Assembly (NCBI GenBank): GCA_029777225.1 | Contig: JAKOSR010000022.1 | Location: 1 to 15,442 of the forward strand | Length of the DNA: 15,442 bases | Direction: 5' to 3' | From: Chloroflexota bacterium | Lineage (GTDB): Bacteria > Chloroflexota > Anaerolineae > Anaerolineales > Anaerolineaceae | Part shown: positions 1-6,673 of the stretch, piece after piece | How the letters are laid out: each line of letters opens with the position of its first letter | Position numbering within the stretch: position 1 is the stretch's first letter | Translations under genes and position numbers: made by a program | Notes under the pieces: generated by a model | Databases searched by the model: none | Seen by the model: only the letters and a program-made list of their open reading frames with translations | What the model was told of the DNA's origin: nothing

Positions 1-220
1 CGACTGCCATCTTGAGGATGACTGCCAGGGTTTCAGTGCTGATGAGAGCGTAACCAGGGCCAAGACAGGGACCGCGCGGGGCAAGTAGATGAACGCTCAA
101 GGAACTCTGGATAAATAACCTTTTTAACTGGGCAGGCATTGCACTTTATCGAACCCCAGGCGTTACATACGCTTTTCTTACCCTGGCTCGTTGAGGAAAT
201 CCGCGCTTAGGCAGCCATAA
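1..220. other. Left-edge stretch with no supported gene
   Basis: I see no gene I can defend here. On the minus strand a frame starting at an ATG near position 139 runs open to the window edge (about 46 codons) and contains CLGPGYAL, which loosely recalls a P450 cysteine loop, but the spacing of the neighbouring conserved residues is wrong and there is no good ribosome site. A second minus-strand frame (about 206 to 36) is also open but lacks a start. On the plus strand a frame is open from the edge to a TAG at 86-88 and could be the last 28 codons of a gene. The stretch may be the decayed end of something that lies outside the window. Confidence 0.3.
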
Positions 221-248
221 AAAACAGGCACCTTCGGGTGCCTGTTTT
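221..248. terminator. Intrinsic terminator, perfect 12-bp stem with TTCG loop
   Basis: Arms 221-232 (AAAACAGGCACC) and 237-248 (GGTGCCTGTTTT) are exact complements around a TTCG tetraloop. The outer A/T arms supply a T run in both directions. It lies 15 bases after the stop of the minus-strand mini-gene 264-386, so it most likely ends that transcript. Confidence 0.85.
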
Positions 249-263
249 GTGATTGGCTAATTT

Positions 264-386
264 CTATGTTCCAGCTACCGTGGATGTGGTCGCCTTTTTC
301 TTTTCTTCCTTGACCTTGCGCTTTTCCTTAATGGACAGCTTGGGCTTCTTGCGTTCTTCCTTGCCAGCTTTGTCTTTACTTGCCAT
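264..386 (-). CDS. Small lysine-rich hypothetical protein (40 aa)
   Basis: This is a 40-residue minus-strand ORF, ATG at 386 and TAG at 264-266. It has an excellent ribosome site (AAGGAGG, plus positions 393-399) six bases before the ATG, and a textbook terminator follows its stop. The protein is strongly basic: after MASKDKAGKEERKK it continues with KLSIKEKRKVKEEKKK and ends in a short Thr/Ala/Val tail. Roughly 40% of residues are Lys, with interspersed Glu and Arg; there is no Cys, Trp or membrane segment. Such a composition suggests a charged helix or a disordered peptide that could bind nucleic acid or the ribosome, but this is inference. I do not recognise the family. The overlapping plus-strand frame across 253-492 has no ribosome site and is taken as a shadow. 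Confidence 0.75.
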   Translation of the reverse strand: MASKDKAGKEERKKPKLSIKEKRKVKEEKKKATTSTVAGT

Positions 387-424
387 ATCAAACCTCCTTG
401 ATACTCTTGGTTGGATCGGCGTTA

Positions 425-452
425 ATTATAGCTTATTTTTCTCATCTGTTGA
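425..452 (-). promoter_or_regulatory. Probable promoter of the lysine-rich mini-gene
   Basis: Read on the minus strand, a perfect TATAAT lies at 425-430 and TCAACA (4 of 6 matches to TTGACA) at 447-452, with a 16-base spacer. The predicted transcript start near 418 gives a leader of about 32 bases, enough to hold the AAGGAGG site. A second minus-strand TATAAT lies at 466-471 without a good -35. Confidence 0.45.
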
Positions 453-475
453 CGCTGATGGTATCATTATACAAT
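449..475 (+). promoter_or_regulatory. Candidate promoter of the peptidase gene cluster
   Basis: TTGACG at 449-454 and TACAAT at 470-475 (5 of 6 matches to TATAAT) are separated by only 15 bases, shorter than the preferred 17. The TTGACG overlaps the -35 of the divergent mini-gene promoter. A start near 482 would leave a 40-base leader before the TTG at 522. Confidence 0.3.
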
Positions 476-521
476 TGACGCGCATAACCTAAGAAGACAC
501 ACCGCACGTGGAGGCGGCCTT

Positions 522-878
522 TTGGAAGAGCTTTCAAAGCGCACACGCACAAGATATTTGCTGACCCTGCTGGTCCTGATTACAATCCCCTGCTACCTGT
601 TGGGGTTTATTCTGCTGCGGCTGGACCGCGGCCCGCTCTCCCCAACCCCGACCGCCATCCCAACCGGCACCATCACCCGCACGCCCACCATCACCCTGAC
701 CCCCTACCTCACCCGGACCGCCACCGCAACACCCACCATCACACCCACATTCACCCAGACACCCACGCCAAGGCCCACTCATACTGCCACCCCAACCGCC
801 ACCTCAACGGATGTCCCCGCGGGAGAGGTGACTCCTACCGAGAACACACCTGGCAGTGGGTCTGGAACAACTCCCTGA
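522..878 (+). CDS. Membrane-anchored Pro/Thr-rich protein (118 aa)
   Basis: The start is TTG at 522, supported by GGAGG at 510-514 seven bases upstream; no ATG fits. A charged N-terminus (residues 1-10) is followed by one hydrophobic segment at about residues 12-33 (YLLTLLVLITIPCYLLGFIL), then about 80 residues made almost only of Thr, Pro, Ala, Ser and Ile in TPT-type repeats, ending in a Gly/Ser tail. The layout fits an inner-membrane anchor with an extended, disordered and possibly glycosylated external stalk. No catalytic or binding domain is visible, so the function is unknown. The gene ends 10 bases before the first M42 peptidase, so the two are probably cotranscribed. The low-complexity DNA (ACC/CCA repeats) may make database matches to it unreliable. 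Confidence 0.7.
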   Translation: MEELSKRTRTRYLLTLLVLITIPCYLLGFILLRLDRGPLSPTPTAIPTGTITRTPTITLTPYLTRTATATPTITPTFTQTPTPRPTHTATPTATSTDVPAGEVTPTENTPGSGSGTTP

Positions 879-888
879 CGAGCAACCC

Positions 889-1959
889 ATGACACTTAAT
901 CTCAAGCAACATCTCAAAGACCTTATTTCCGCGCCTGGCGTCTCAGCTTATGAGGACCCGGTGCGTGAAATCATTGCCAAGGCCTGGAAACCCTACGCCG
1001 ACCAATTCCTGACAACGAACCTCGGCAGCCTATGCGCGTTTCAATTTGGTACAGGAGACGCGCCACGTCCGTTGGTGATGATTGACGCCCACATGGACGC
1101 CATCGGGATGATGGTCACCGGCATCGAGGACGGCTTTTTGCGTTTCACCCAGATTGGCGGAGTGGATCCACGCATTCTTCCAGGCCAAATGGTGACCGTG
1201 CATGGCACGCTCGCGGGCAGGCACGACCTGCCTGGCATGGTTGTGATGCCAGCGCCGTTTTTACTTCCACCAGAGGCCGGCAGCGGTCCGCTGGATATGA
1301 AATATCTGCTGGTCGACCTCGGCTTGCGGCCTGAAGAGGTGGCCCGCCTGGTGCGCGTGGGGGATGTAATTTCCTTCGCGCAGCAGCCGATGGAGTTGGA
1401 TGGGGAAACACTCGCCGGTCATACACTGGATAATCGGGCCAGCGTAGCAGCCCTGACGGTTTGCCTTGAGACGCTTTCGCGACAGCAGCATCTTTGGGAT
1501 GTAGTGGCGGTCGCGGCTGCCCAGGAGGAAGTGGGCGGCATTGGCGCCGCGACTGACCCGGTAAAGCTGAAACCTACTTTCGCAATCGTGATTGATGTCA
1601 CCTTCGCGAGCGGCCCGGGCAGCAATGGCTGGCGCTGCTCAGAACTTGGCAAGGGTCTGCCCCTCACCTGGGGCATCAATGACCATCCAGCACTTTACCG
1701 GGCCCTGGTGAATACCGCGGAGGAATACGACATCCCGATTTCGCGGGAACCCGCGCCGAGCGGGTCGGGCACCGACGCGTTCGACCTGCAGGTGGTCGAA
1801 GGGGGCATCCCCGTTGTGGAAATAAACATTCCATTGCGTTACATGCATACGCCTGTTGAGATTGTGGCACTGAAGGATATCCGGCGGGCTGGCAGGCTGA
1901 TGGCGGCGTTCATCAGTGACCTGCCCCTCGATTTTATGACAACCATCCAGTGGGAATGA
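889..1959 (+). CDS. M42 family aminopeptidase, copy 1
   Basis: This is a 356-residue cytoplasmic metallo-aminopeptidase of family M42 (glutamyl aminopeptidase/endoglucanase M-like), which trims free peptides using two metal ions. All expected metal ligands are present: His68 (AHMD), Asp181 (LDNR), Glu214 (QEEVG), Asp236 (IDVT) and His320 (RYMHTP); Glu213 is the expected general base and Asp70 follows the first ligand. The N-terminus carries the APGVSAYED family motif. I place the start at ATG 889 because the family begins there; an upstream GTG at 856 would overlap the previous gene and add ten unlikely residues. No strong ribosome site precedes 889, which suggests translational coupling to the gene ending at 878. 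Its stop overlaps a possible ATG of the next copy. M42 enzymes usually form 12-subunit tetrahedral (TET) particles. Substrate preference cannot be read from the sequence. Confidence 0.92.
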   Translation: MTLNLKQHLKDLISAPGVSAYEDPVREIIAKAWKPYADQFLTTNLGSLCAFQFGTGDAPRPLVMIDAHMDAIGMMVTGIEDGFLRFTQIGGVDPRILPGQMVTVHGTLAGRHDLPGMVVMPAPFLLPPEAGSGPLDMKYLLVDLGLRPEEVARLVRVGDVISFAQQPMELDGETLAGHTLDNRASVAALTVCLETLSRQQHLWDVVAVAAAQEEVGGIGAATDPVKLKPTFAIVIDVTFASGPGSNGWRCSELGKGLPLTWGINDHPALYRALVNTAEEYDIPISREPAPSGSGTDAFDLQVVEGGIPVVEINIPLRYMHTPVEIVALKDIRRAGRLMAAFISDLPLDFMTTIQWE

Positions 1960-1961
1960 CC

Positions 1962-3056
1962 ATGGCTAAAAACAAAAAAGACACCCAAAAGTATGTCCCT
2001 GTGATGGGAGAAGAAGAACTAGCCCTGCTGACCAAATTGAGCAACGCGCTGGCGGTTTCCGGGGAAGAGCAGGAAGTTCGGGCCATCGTGAAAGATGAAG
2101 TGACGCCTTTTGCCGATTCCGTGGAGACGGATACGCTGGGCAACCTGTTGGTCACACGCCACGGCACGGCAGAAAACCGGCTGCGCGTGATGATCGCGGC
2201 GCACATGGATGAGGTCGGCTTCATGCTGGTGGATGATGAAGGCAACGGTATCTTTGAATTCCGAGTGGTGGGCGGCGTGGATGAGCGCCAGCTGGCCGGC
2301 AAGAGCATCATGGTCGGCCGCGATCATGTTCCTGGCGTGATTGGCGCCAAGGCCATCCATCTGACAACGCCCGACGAGCGCAAGCAGACGCTTCGCGCCG
2401 ACCAGTTGCGCGTGGATCTTGGCCCCGGAGGGAGCGGTAAGGCCAAGGTCGGGGACCGTGGCACCTTTGCCACCCATCTCCAGGTGATTGGCCCTTCCCT
2501 GCGTGGCAAGGCGCTGGATGACCGCCTGGGTGTGTTTAACCTGATTCAACTGGTGAAGCACGCGCCGGCAAACGTGGACCTGCTGGCGGCTTTCACCGTC
2601 CAGGAAGAAGTGGGATTGCGCGGCGCGCGAGTGGCCGCTTACAGCTTCAATCCGCAAATTGGCATCGCCATGGATTCCACGCCCGCGCATGATTTGCCAC
2701 ACTTTGATGGCGAATCCAACGAACGGTACAATACCCGCCTTGACGGCGGACCGGCTATCTACCTGATGGACGGCGCCACGATTGGCGACCGACGCCTGGT
2801 GAATTGGCTGGTGGAAACGGCCCAAGCCGAGGGTATCCCCTGGCAATTCCGACAACCCAACATGGGCGGGACAGACGCCGGGGCAATTCACAAGACGCGC
2901 GCGGGTGTTCCCAGCGTATCAGTTTCCGTCCCACAGCGCTACCTCCATTCCGCTGCCGGGCTGGTGCGGATTGATGATTGTGTCAATACATTGCGCCTGA
3001 TGTGGCACGCGCTTGCCCGTCTGGACGCTTCCATCTTACTCAGGCAGGAGAACTAA
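1962..3056 (+). CDS. M42 family aminopeptidase, copy 2
   Basis: This second M42 peptidase has 364 residues. Ligands are conserved: His81 (AHMDEVG), Asp186 (LDDR), Glu216 (QEEVG), Asp238 (MDST) and His329 (RYLHS), with Glu215 as the expected base. The metal-bridging motif reads LDDR rather than the usual LDNR, an Asn-to-Asp change beside the ligand. It has a longer Lys-rich N-terminal extension than its neighbours. The start is ambiguous: ATG 1956 overlaps the previous stop as ATGA, while ATG 1962 lies six bases after a GGGA ribosome site and is preferred; they differ by two residues. The next copy begins two bases after this stop. It is clearly diverged from copies 1 and 3 outside the motifs, so this is not a recent duplication. 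Confidence 0.92.
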   Translation: MAKNKKDTQKYVPVMGEEELALLTKLSNALAVSGEEQEVRAIVKDEVTPFADSVETDTLGNLLVTRHGTAENRLRVMIAAHMDEVGFMLVDDEGNGIFEFRVVGGVDERQLAGKSIMVGRDHVPGVIGAKAIHLTTPDERKQTLRADQLRVDLGPGGSGKAKVGDRGTFATHLQVIGPSLRGKALDDRLGVFNLIQLVKHAPANVDLLAAFTVQEEVGLRGARVAAYSFNPQIGIAMDSTPAHDLPHFDGESNERYNTRLDGGPAIYLMDGATIGDRRLVNWLVETAQAEGIPWQFRQPNMGGTDAGAIHKTRAGVPSVSVSVPQRYLHSAAGLVRIDDCVNTLRLMWHALARLDASILLRQEN

Positions 3057-3057
3057 C

Positions 3058-4086
3058 ATGAAGAAAAACCGACAACTGGCACAGGATGAACTGTTGAACC
3101 TGTTGAAAACTCTGGTGGAGACCCCCGGCCCCTCGGGTTCCGAGAGCACTATCCGGGCGACGGTTTTGGCCAACATCAAGGATTTCGCGGATGAAATCCA
3201 AACGGACGCGCTGGGCAACCTCATCGCGCGCAAAGGCACCCGCAAAGAAGGGGGCAAACGCGTGATGGTTTCGGCCCACATGGACGAGATTGGCCTGATG
3301 ATTACCCACGTGGACGACAACGGTTTTGCCCGTTTCCTGCCGATAGGTGGCATCAATGCGCTCACGTGCCTGGGTGGCAGGGTACTCTTTATGAATGGCA
3401 CCAGGGGAGTCATCGGGGTAGAACGCCTAGAGGGCACAAACATCCCAACGCTGGACAAGCTGTTCATCGATACCGGGGCCACTTCCCGGGAAGATTCTAA
3501 GATTGGGGTGGGGGATGTGTGTGGATTTGAGCGCCCATTCCTTGACCTCGGCCAGCGACTGGTAGCCAAGTCCATGGATAACCGGGTGTCCGCTGCTGTC
3601 GCTATCGCGGCCCTACACGCGCTACCGGAGAACCCCAATGAGGTTTACTTCGTTTTCAGCGTACAGGAAGAGGTTGGGATCCGCGGCGCGATTACCGCCG
3701 CTTATGGCGTGGACCCGGAAATCGGCATGGCCCTGGACGTGACCCGCACGGGTGACACGCCCAAATCCGCCAAGATGGAAGTGTCCCTTGGCAAAGGTCC
3801 GGCCATCAAGGTGCGCGATTCGTCCTTTATCGCGGACCCACGTATCGTGGAATGGATGATCCGTGAAGCCAAAGCGCAAAACATACCTTACCAGATGGAA
3901 GTGCTGGAAGCTGGCGGCACGGACGGCCGGGCTATGCAACTGACGCGGGCGGGCGTCCCAACAGGCTGTCTGTCACTCGGCTGCCGTTACATCCACAGCC
4001 CATCCGAAATGATTGATCGTTCCGACTTGGTAAACGCCATCGCACTGCTGGTTGGGTTGCTGAGCAAACCCATCATATTGGATTAA
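3058..4086 (+). CDS. M42 family aminopeptidase, copy 3
   Basis: This third M42 peptidase has 342 residues, the shortest of the three. Ligands: His74 (SAHMDEIG), Asp174 (SMDNR), Glu205 (VQEEVG), Asp227 (LDVT) and His313 (RYIHSP), with Glu204 as the expected base; ETPGPSGSE at residues 21-29 is the N-terminal family motif. The start at ATG 3058 is fixed by CAGGAG seven bases upstream; a longer frame from 3013 would intrude into copy 2. RYIHSPSE and GGTDGRAMQLTRAG match typical bacterial M42 proteins best of the three. The gene is probably cotranscribed with copies 1 and 2, and perhaps with the lipoprotein gene 44 bases downstream. Three active-looking paralogues side by side would suit either different residue preferences or a mixed oligomer; both are inference. 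Confidence 0.93.
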   Translation: MKKNRQLAQDELLNLLKTLVETPGPSGSESTIRATVLANIKDFADEIQTDALGNLIARKGTRKEGGKRVMVSAHMDEIGLMITHVDDNGFARFLPIGGINALTCLGGRVLFMNGTRGVIGVERLEGTNIPTLDKLFIDTGATSREDSKIGVGDVCGFERPFLDLGQRLVAKSMDNRVSAAVAIAALHALPENPNEVYFVFSVQEEVGIRGAITAAYGVDPEIGMALDVTRTGDTPKSAKMEVSLGKGPAIKVRDSSFIADPRIVEWMIREAKAQNIPYQMEVLEAGGTDGRAMQLTRAGVPTGCLSLGCRYIHSPSEMIDRSDLVNAIALLVGLLSKPIILD

Positions 4087-4130
4087 GAGCTTAAGAGCTG
4101 CTGAGAATAAGTCCAAGTAAAAAGGCTGTC

Positions 4131-5471
4131 ATGAAATTTCGCGGTCGCAAACAGGTATCTCCTTCGCTCCCGTCCTGGAAACTGTGGGTTATTATGCTTG
4201 TGATGCTTCCCCTAGCTGCCTGCCAATCGCTCAGTTTCAACGTGGATATTCCCTTTTTGACCCCCGCGGCCAGCCAAACGCCCACCAGCAGTCCACTGCA
4301 GGAGAAGCCCACGCGGCCAGCCACACAGACCCCGGAAACCACCCCGACTTCAGGCCCGCGTCCACAAAAACTGACCATCTGGGTGCCGCGCTTGCTGGAC
4401 CCTGAAATGGAAACGGACGCGGCCAGGCTGTTCCGCGCCCGGTTGGATGCCTTTGGCCAGGCGCATGGTGTGCTTGTGGAAGTTCGGGTGAAGAGCCAGG
4501 TGGGGACAGGCAGCCTGCTTGATTCTTTGCGGGCTACGAAGGCAGCCGCGCCAGCCTTGTTGCCGGACCTGGTGGCGTTTCCGAAACAGGACCTGCTGAG
4601 CGCTGTGGCACAGGAATTGATTTATACCGATCCCGCGCTGGATGCTGTCATCTCCTCCACAGACTGGTACCCTTACGCACGCCAGGTTGCTTTCGTGAAT
4701 GAAAGCGCTTACGCGGTGCCATTTATGGCAGACCCGTTTGGCCTGGTTTATGACAGCAAATCCCAATTGGTGCCAGTGGGCGATTGGACGGGCATCAAGG
4801 ATAACTTTGGCTTTTTTGGTTTTGCCGCGGACGACCCACGAAGCATTTTCCTGTTGATGCTGTATCTTTCCATGGGTGGCAAGGTGGAAGACCCCCAGGG
4901 ACGGATTATCCTGGAACAAGAACCGTTGACCCAAGCCTTGCAGTTGCTGAAGGATACCAGCGCGTCCAAGCATCTCAGCAACCTGGCGATCACCTTTCAA
5001 TCCTCTGACCAGGTTTGGGGCGCATTTACTGAATGGAAGCTGAACACCGCCGTGGTGCCTGTTTCCAACGTGCTCACCCATGTGGCCGGCCGCGTGGAAC
5101 AGCCCACGCCTGGCCTGGTTGCCCCGAGCATAACCATGACGAATGCCTGGATGTGGGCTTTGGGCAACCCCGACCCTGAGCGCAAACAATTGGCGGTCTC
5201 CCTGGCCGAGTACCTGGTTGACCCTGCTTTCCTGGCTGAGTGGAGCGAATTGCTTGGCCAGCTGCCCGCCCGCCCTTCCGCGTTAACCGCCTGGACTGGC
5301 ATGGAAGACAAGCCCACCCTGGATAAGATTTCGCAGGTAGCCATTCTTTTTCCGCGTGAGGAAATCTTAAACGTGCTTGGGCCGATTTTGCGAAACGCGA
5401 CCCTGTCAATCCTAAGGGATGGGGGGCAGCCCGAAGATACAGCCGCGCAGGCGATGGAGAGTGTTCCATGA
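4131..5471 (+). CDS. Lipoprotein, ABC-type sugar-binding protein family
   Basis: This is a 446-residue exported lipoprotein. Residues 14-30 form a hydrophobic signal segment ending in the lipobox LPLAAC, with Cys31 as the lipidated residue. A Pro/Thr/Ser-rich linker follows (about 43-77), then a domain opening with KLTIWVPR and ending near WSELLGQLPAR, which fits the family 1 extracellular solute-binding proteins used by sugar ABC importers. No permease or ATPase gene lies in the window, so it is either an orphan receptor or serves a transporter encoded elsewhere. AAGG at 4122-4125 precedes the ATG by five bases. The next gene starts inside its stop (ATGA at 5468-5471), so the two proteins are made together. 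The family is moderately sure; the ligand cannot be told. Confidence 0.75.
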   Translation: MKFRGRKQVSPSLPSWKLWVIMLVMLPLAACQSLSFNVDIPFLTPAASQTPTSSPLQEKPTRPATQTPETTPTSGPRPQKLTIWVPRLLDPEMETDAARLFRARLDAFGQAHGVLVEVRVKSQVGTGSLLDSLRATKAAAPALLPDLVAFPKQDLLSAVAQELIYTDPALDAVISSTDWYPYARQVAFVNESAYAVPFMADPFGLVYDSKSQLVPVGDWTGIKDNFGFFGFAADDPRSIFLLMLYLSMGGKVEDPQGRIILEQEPLTQALQLLKDTSASKHLSNLAITFQSSDQVWGAFTEWKLNTAVVPVSNVLTHVAGRVEQPTPGLVAPSITMTNAWMWALGNPDPERKQLAVSLAEYLVDPAFLAEWSELLGQLPARPSALTAWTGMEDKPTLDKISQVAILFPREEILNVLGPILRNATLSILRDGGQPEDTAAQAMESVP

Positions 5472-5821
5472 AAGAATCCAAGGGACGGCTCAAATTGCCA
5501 GGGGTGGATCGTTTTTCAGGTTACCTGGTTTCATTGGGTGTCTGGGTGGTGTTGGTTTTGGCGCTTGTGGTGGTAGCCATCCTGGTGAATCCCTCCCTGC
5601 CGACTGCCCAGCTACAGGGCACGGGCACTCCCCTGCCGACCCAGCCAGCCCAGGGGGTGCCGACGCTGACGGCCACAGCCCAGGCTGCCGCGCTCCAGAG
5701 CATCCCCGTGGTCAACACCACAGGAATTGTCATCCTGGCCGGTCTGATTGTACTCATCATGTTTGCCGCGCTTACCCGCGAAGTGCTCTGGTATCGCAAA
5801 CAACAGCCGCCGAAAGGCTGA
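5468..5821 (+). CDS. Small protein with two membrane spans (117 aa)
   Basis: The ATG lies within the stop of the lipoprotein gene (ATGA overlap), with GGAGA seven bases upstream. The protein has a basic N-terminus, a strongly hydrophobic segment at about residues 18-41, a Pro/Thr/Gln-rich middle (about 46-70), a second hydrophobic segment at about 82-103 and a basic tail ending in RKQQPPKG. This gives a hairpin-like protein with both ends probably in the cytoplasm and a Pro/Thr-rich external loop. I do not recognise the family. Translational coupling suggests it works with the preceding lipoprotein, perhaps as its membrane partner; it is far too small to be an ABC permease. A bidirectional terminator begins 31 bases after its stop. 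Confidence 0.75.
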   Translation: MKESKGRLKLPGVDRFSGYLVSLGVWVVLVLALVVVAILVNPSLPTAQLQGTGTPLPTQPAQGVPTLTATAQAAALQSIPVVNTTGIVILAGLIVLIMFAALTREVLWYRKQQPPKG

Positions 5822-5852
5822 GCCAACTACTTTGATTGTTCATACGCGTATC

Positions 5853-5885
5853 AAAAAACAGCACCCCGAGAGATGCTGTTTTTTT
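5853..5885. terminator. Bidirectional intrinsic terminator between convergent genes
   Basis: Arms 5853-5863 (AAAAAACAGCA) and 5874-5884 (TGCTGTTTTTT) are exact complements around a 10-base loop, with T runs in both directions. It sits between the end of the plus-strand cluster (5821) and the end of minus-strand cysE (5897) and can serve both. Confidence 0.85.
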
Positions 5886-5896
5886 ACAGTTTGGGG

Positions 5897-6673
5897 CTAG
5901 ATGGTGTAATCCCCGTCGGGACCGTACTGCCAGGTGCCGTCTTCTTCGCGATGGATGTGTTCCCGCGGCTCGTTATCAAGGTCCAGCTGGGCTTCCACCA
6001 CGGCCATGCGGAACATAAGGTCCACAAGGCTGTCGGCCACCGCGTCGGGCAGGTCGGCGTGTGAGAGGTCAGCCCGCGAGCCGGTATCCTCCAGGCGGCG
6101 GCGTATGACCTGGCCAGGCACGCCCACGACCACGGATTGAGCTGGGACAGAGCGGACGACCACAGCGTTTGCGCCAATGCGGCTGTGGCTGCCTATGGTG
6201 ATATCTCCCAAAATCTTGGCGCCAGCCCCCACCACCACACCTTCTTCAAGGGTTGGATGACGTTTGACCTTTTCCAGGCTCACGCCACCGAGGGTGACAC
6301 CATGGTAGAGGGTGACATCCTCGCCTACTTCCGCCGTCTCGCCGATAACCACGCCCATACCGTGGTCGATGAACAACCTGCGGCCGAGCTTTGCTCCCGG
6401 ATGAATTTCGATACCAGTAAAAAACCGGCTGATTTGCGCTATGGCGCGTGCCAGCCATCGCAGCCGATGCGTCCATAACCAATGCGCCACCCGGTGGCAC
6501 CACACGGCATGGACACCGGCATAAAGCAGAATTATTTCCGCGGCATTCCTCGCGGCTGGGTCGCGTGCCAGGGCTGTGCGCACGTCCTCCGCCATCAACT
6601 TGAAGGGAGCCAGACGGGCCTGCTGCGTGCTGGTACCCGTGGGAATGGGTACGGCACTATTACTGGCCAACAT
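5897..6673 (-). CDS. cysE: Serine O-acetyltransferase
   Basis: This enzyme transfers an acetyl group from acetyl-CoA to L-serine, giving O-acetylserine, the first step of cysteine synthesis. It has 258 residues. The N-terminal helical part contains ARDPAARNAAEIILLYAGVHA (about 36-56), and the C-terminal left-handed beta-helix shows hexapeptide repeats from about 90 to 190 with the motifs IEIHPGAKLG, IDHGMGVVIGETA, GVTLGG and RHP. The start at 6673 overlaps the last 14 bases of cysK and is preceded by CAGGTG; an internal ATG (residue 27, MAEDVRT) would give a more typical N-terminus but has no ribosome site. The C-terminal tail beyond the beta-helix (about residues 195-258, ending GPDGDYTI) is acidic. 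In many bacteria the CysE C-terminus docks into CysK; whether this tail does is not clear. Confidence 0.93.
   Translation of the reverse strand: MLASNSAVPIPTGTSTQQARLAPFKLMAEDVRTALARDPAARNAAEIILLYAGVHAVWCHRVAHWLWTHRLRWLARAIAQISRFFTGIEIHPGAKLGRRLFIDHGMGVVIGETAEVGEDVTLYHGVTLGGVSLEKVKRHPTLEEGVVVGAGAKILGDITIGSHSRIGANAVVVRSVPAQSVVVGVPGQVIRRRLEDTGSRADLSHADLPDAVADSLVDLMFRMAVVEAQLDLDNEPREHIHREEDGTWQYGPDGDYTI

Noticed and set aside
38..45. CTGATGAG, the conserved core of a hammerhead ribozyme
   Set aside because: No GAAA partner follows a suitable stem, and the three-stem fold cannot be drawn.
1..139. Minus-strand frame with CLGPGYAL resembling a cytochrome P450 cysteine loop
   Set aside because: The Arg, Gly and Phe that should precede the Cys and the Glu that should follow are at the wrong distances, and the frame has a stop two codons before its ATG.
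129..139. 11-base match (TGGGCAGGCAT) between the left edge and 13331-13341
   Set aside because: About this many 11-base matches are expected by chance in a window of this size, and the flanking similarity is too weak to call a dispersed repeat.
253..492. Plus-strand ORF of 79 codons
   Set aside because: It has no ribosome site, lies antisense to the well-supported lysine-rich mini-gene and runs through both promoters.
2019..2891. Long antisense ORF (290 codons) across M42 copy 2
   Set aside because: It is the GC-driven shadow of a gene with full catalytic motifs, and its translation resembles no protein family.
4350..5189. Long antisense ORF (279 codons) across the lipoprotein gene
   Set aside because: Shadow frame; the sense strand has signal peptide, lipobox and coupled downstream gene.
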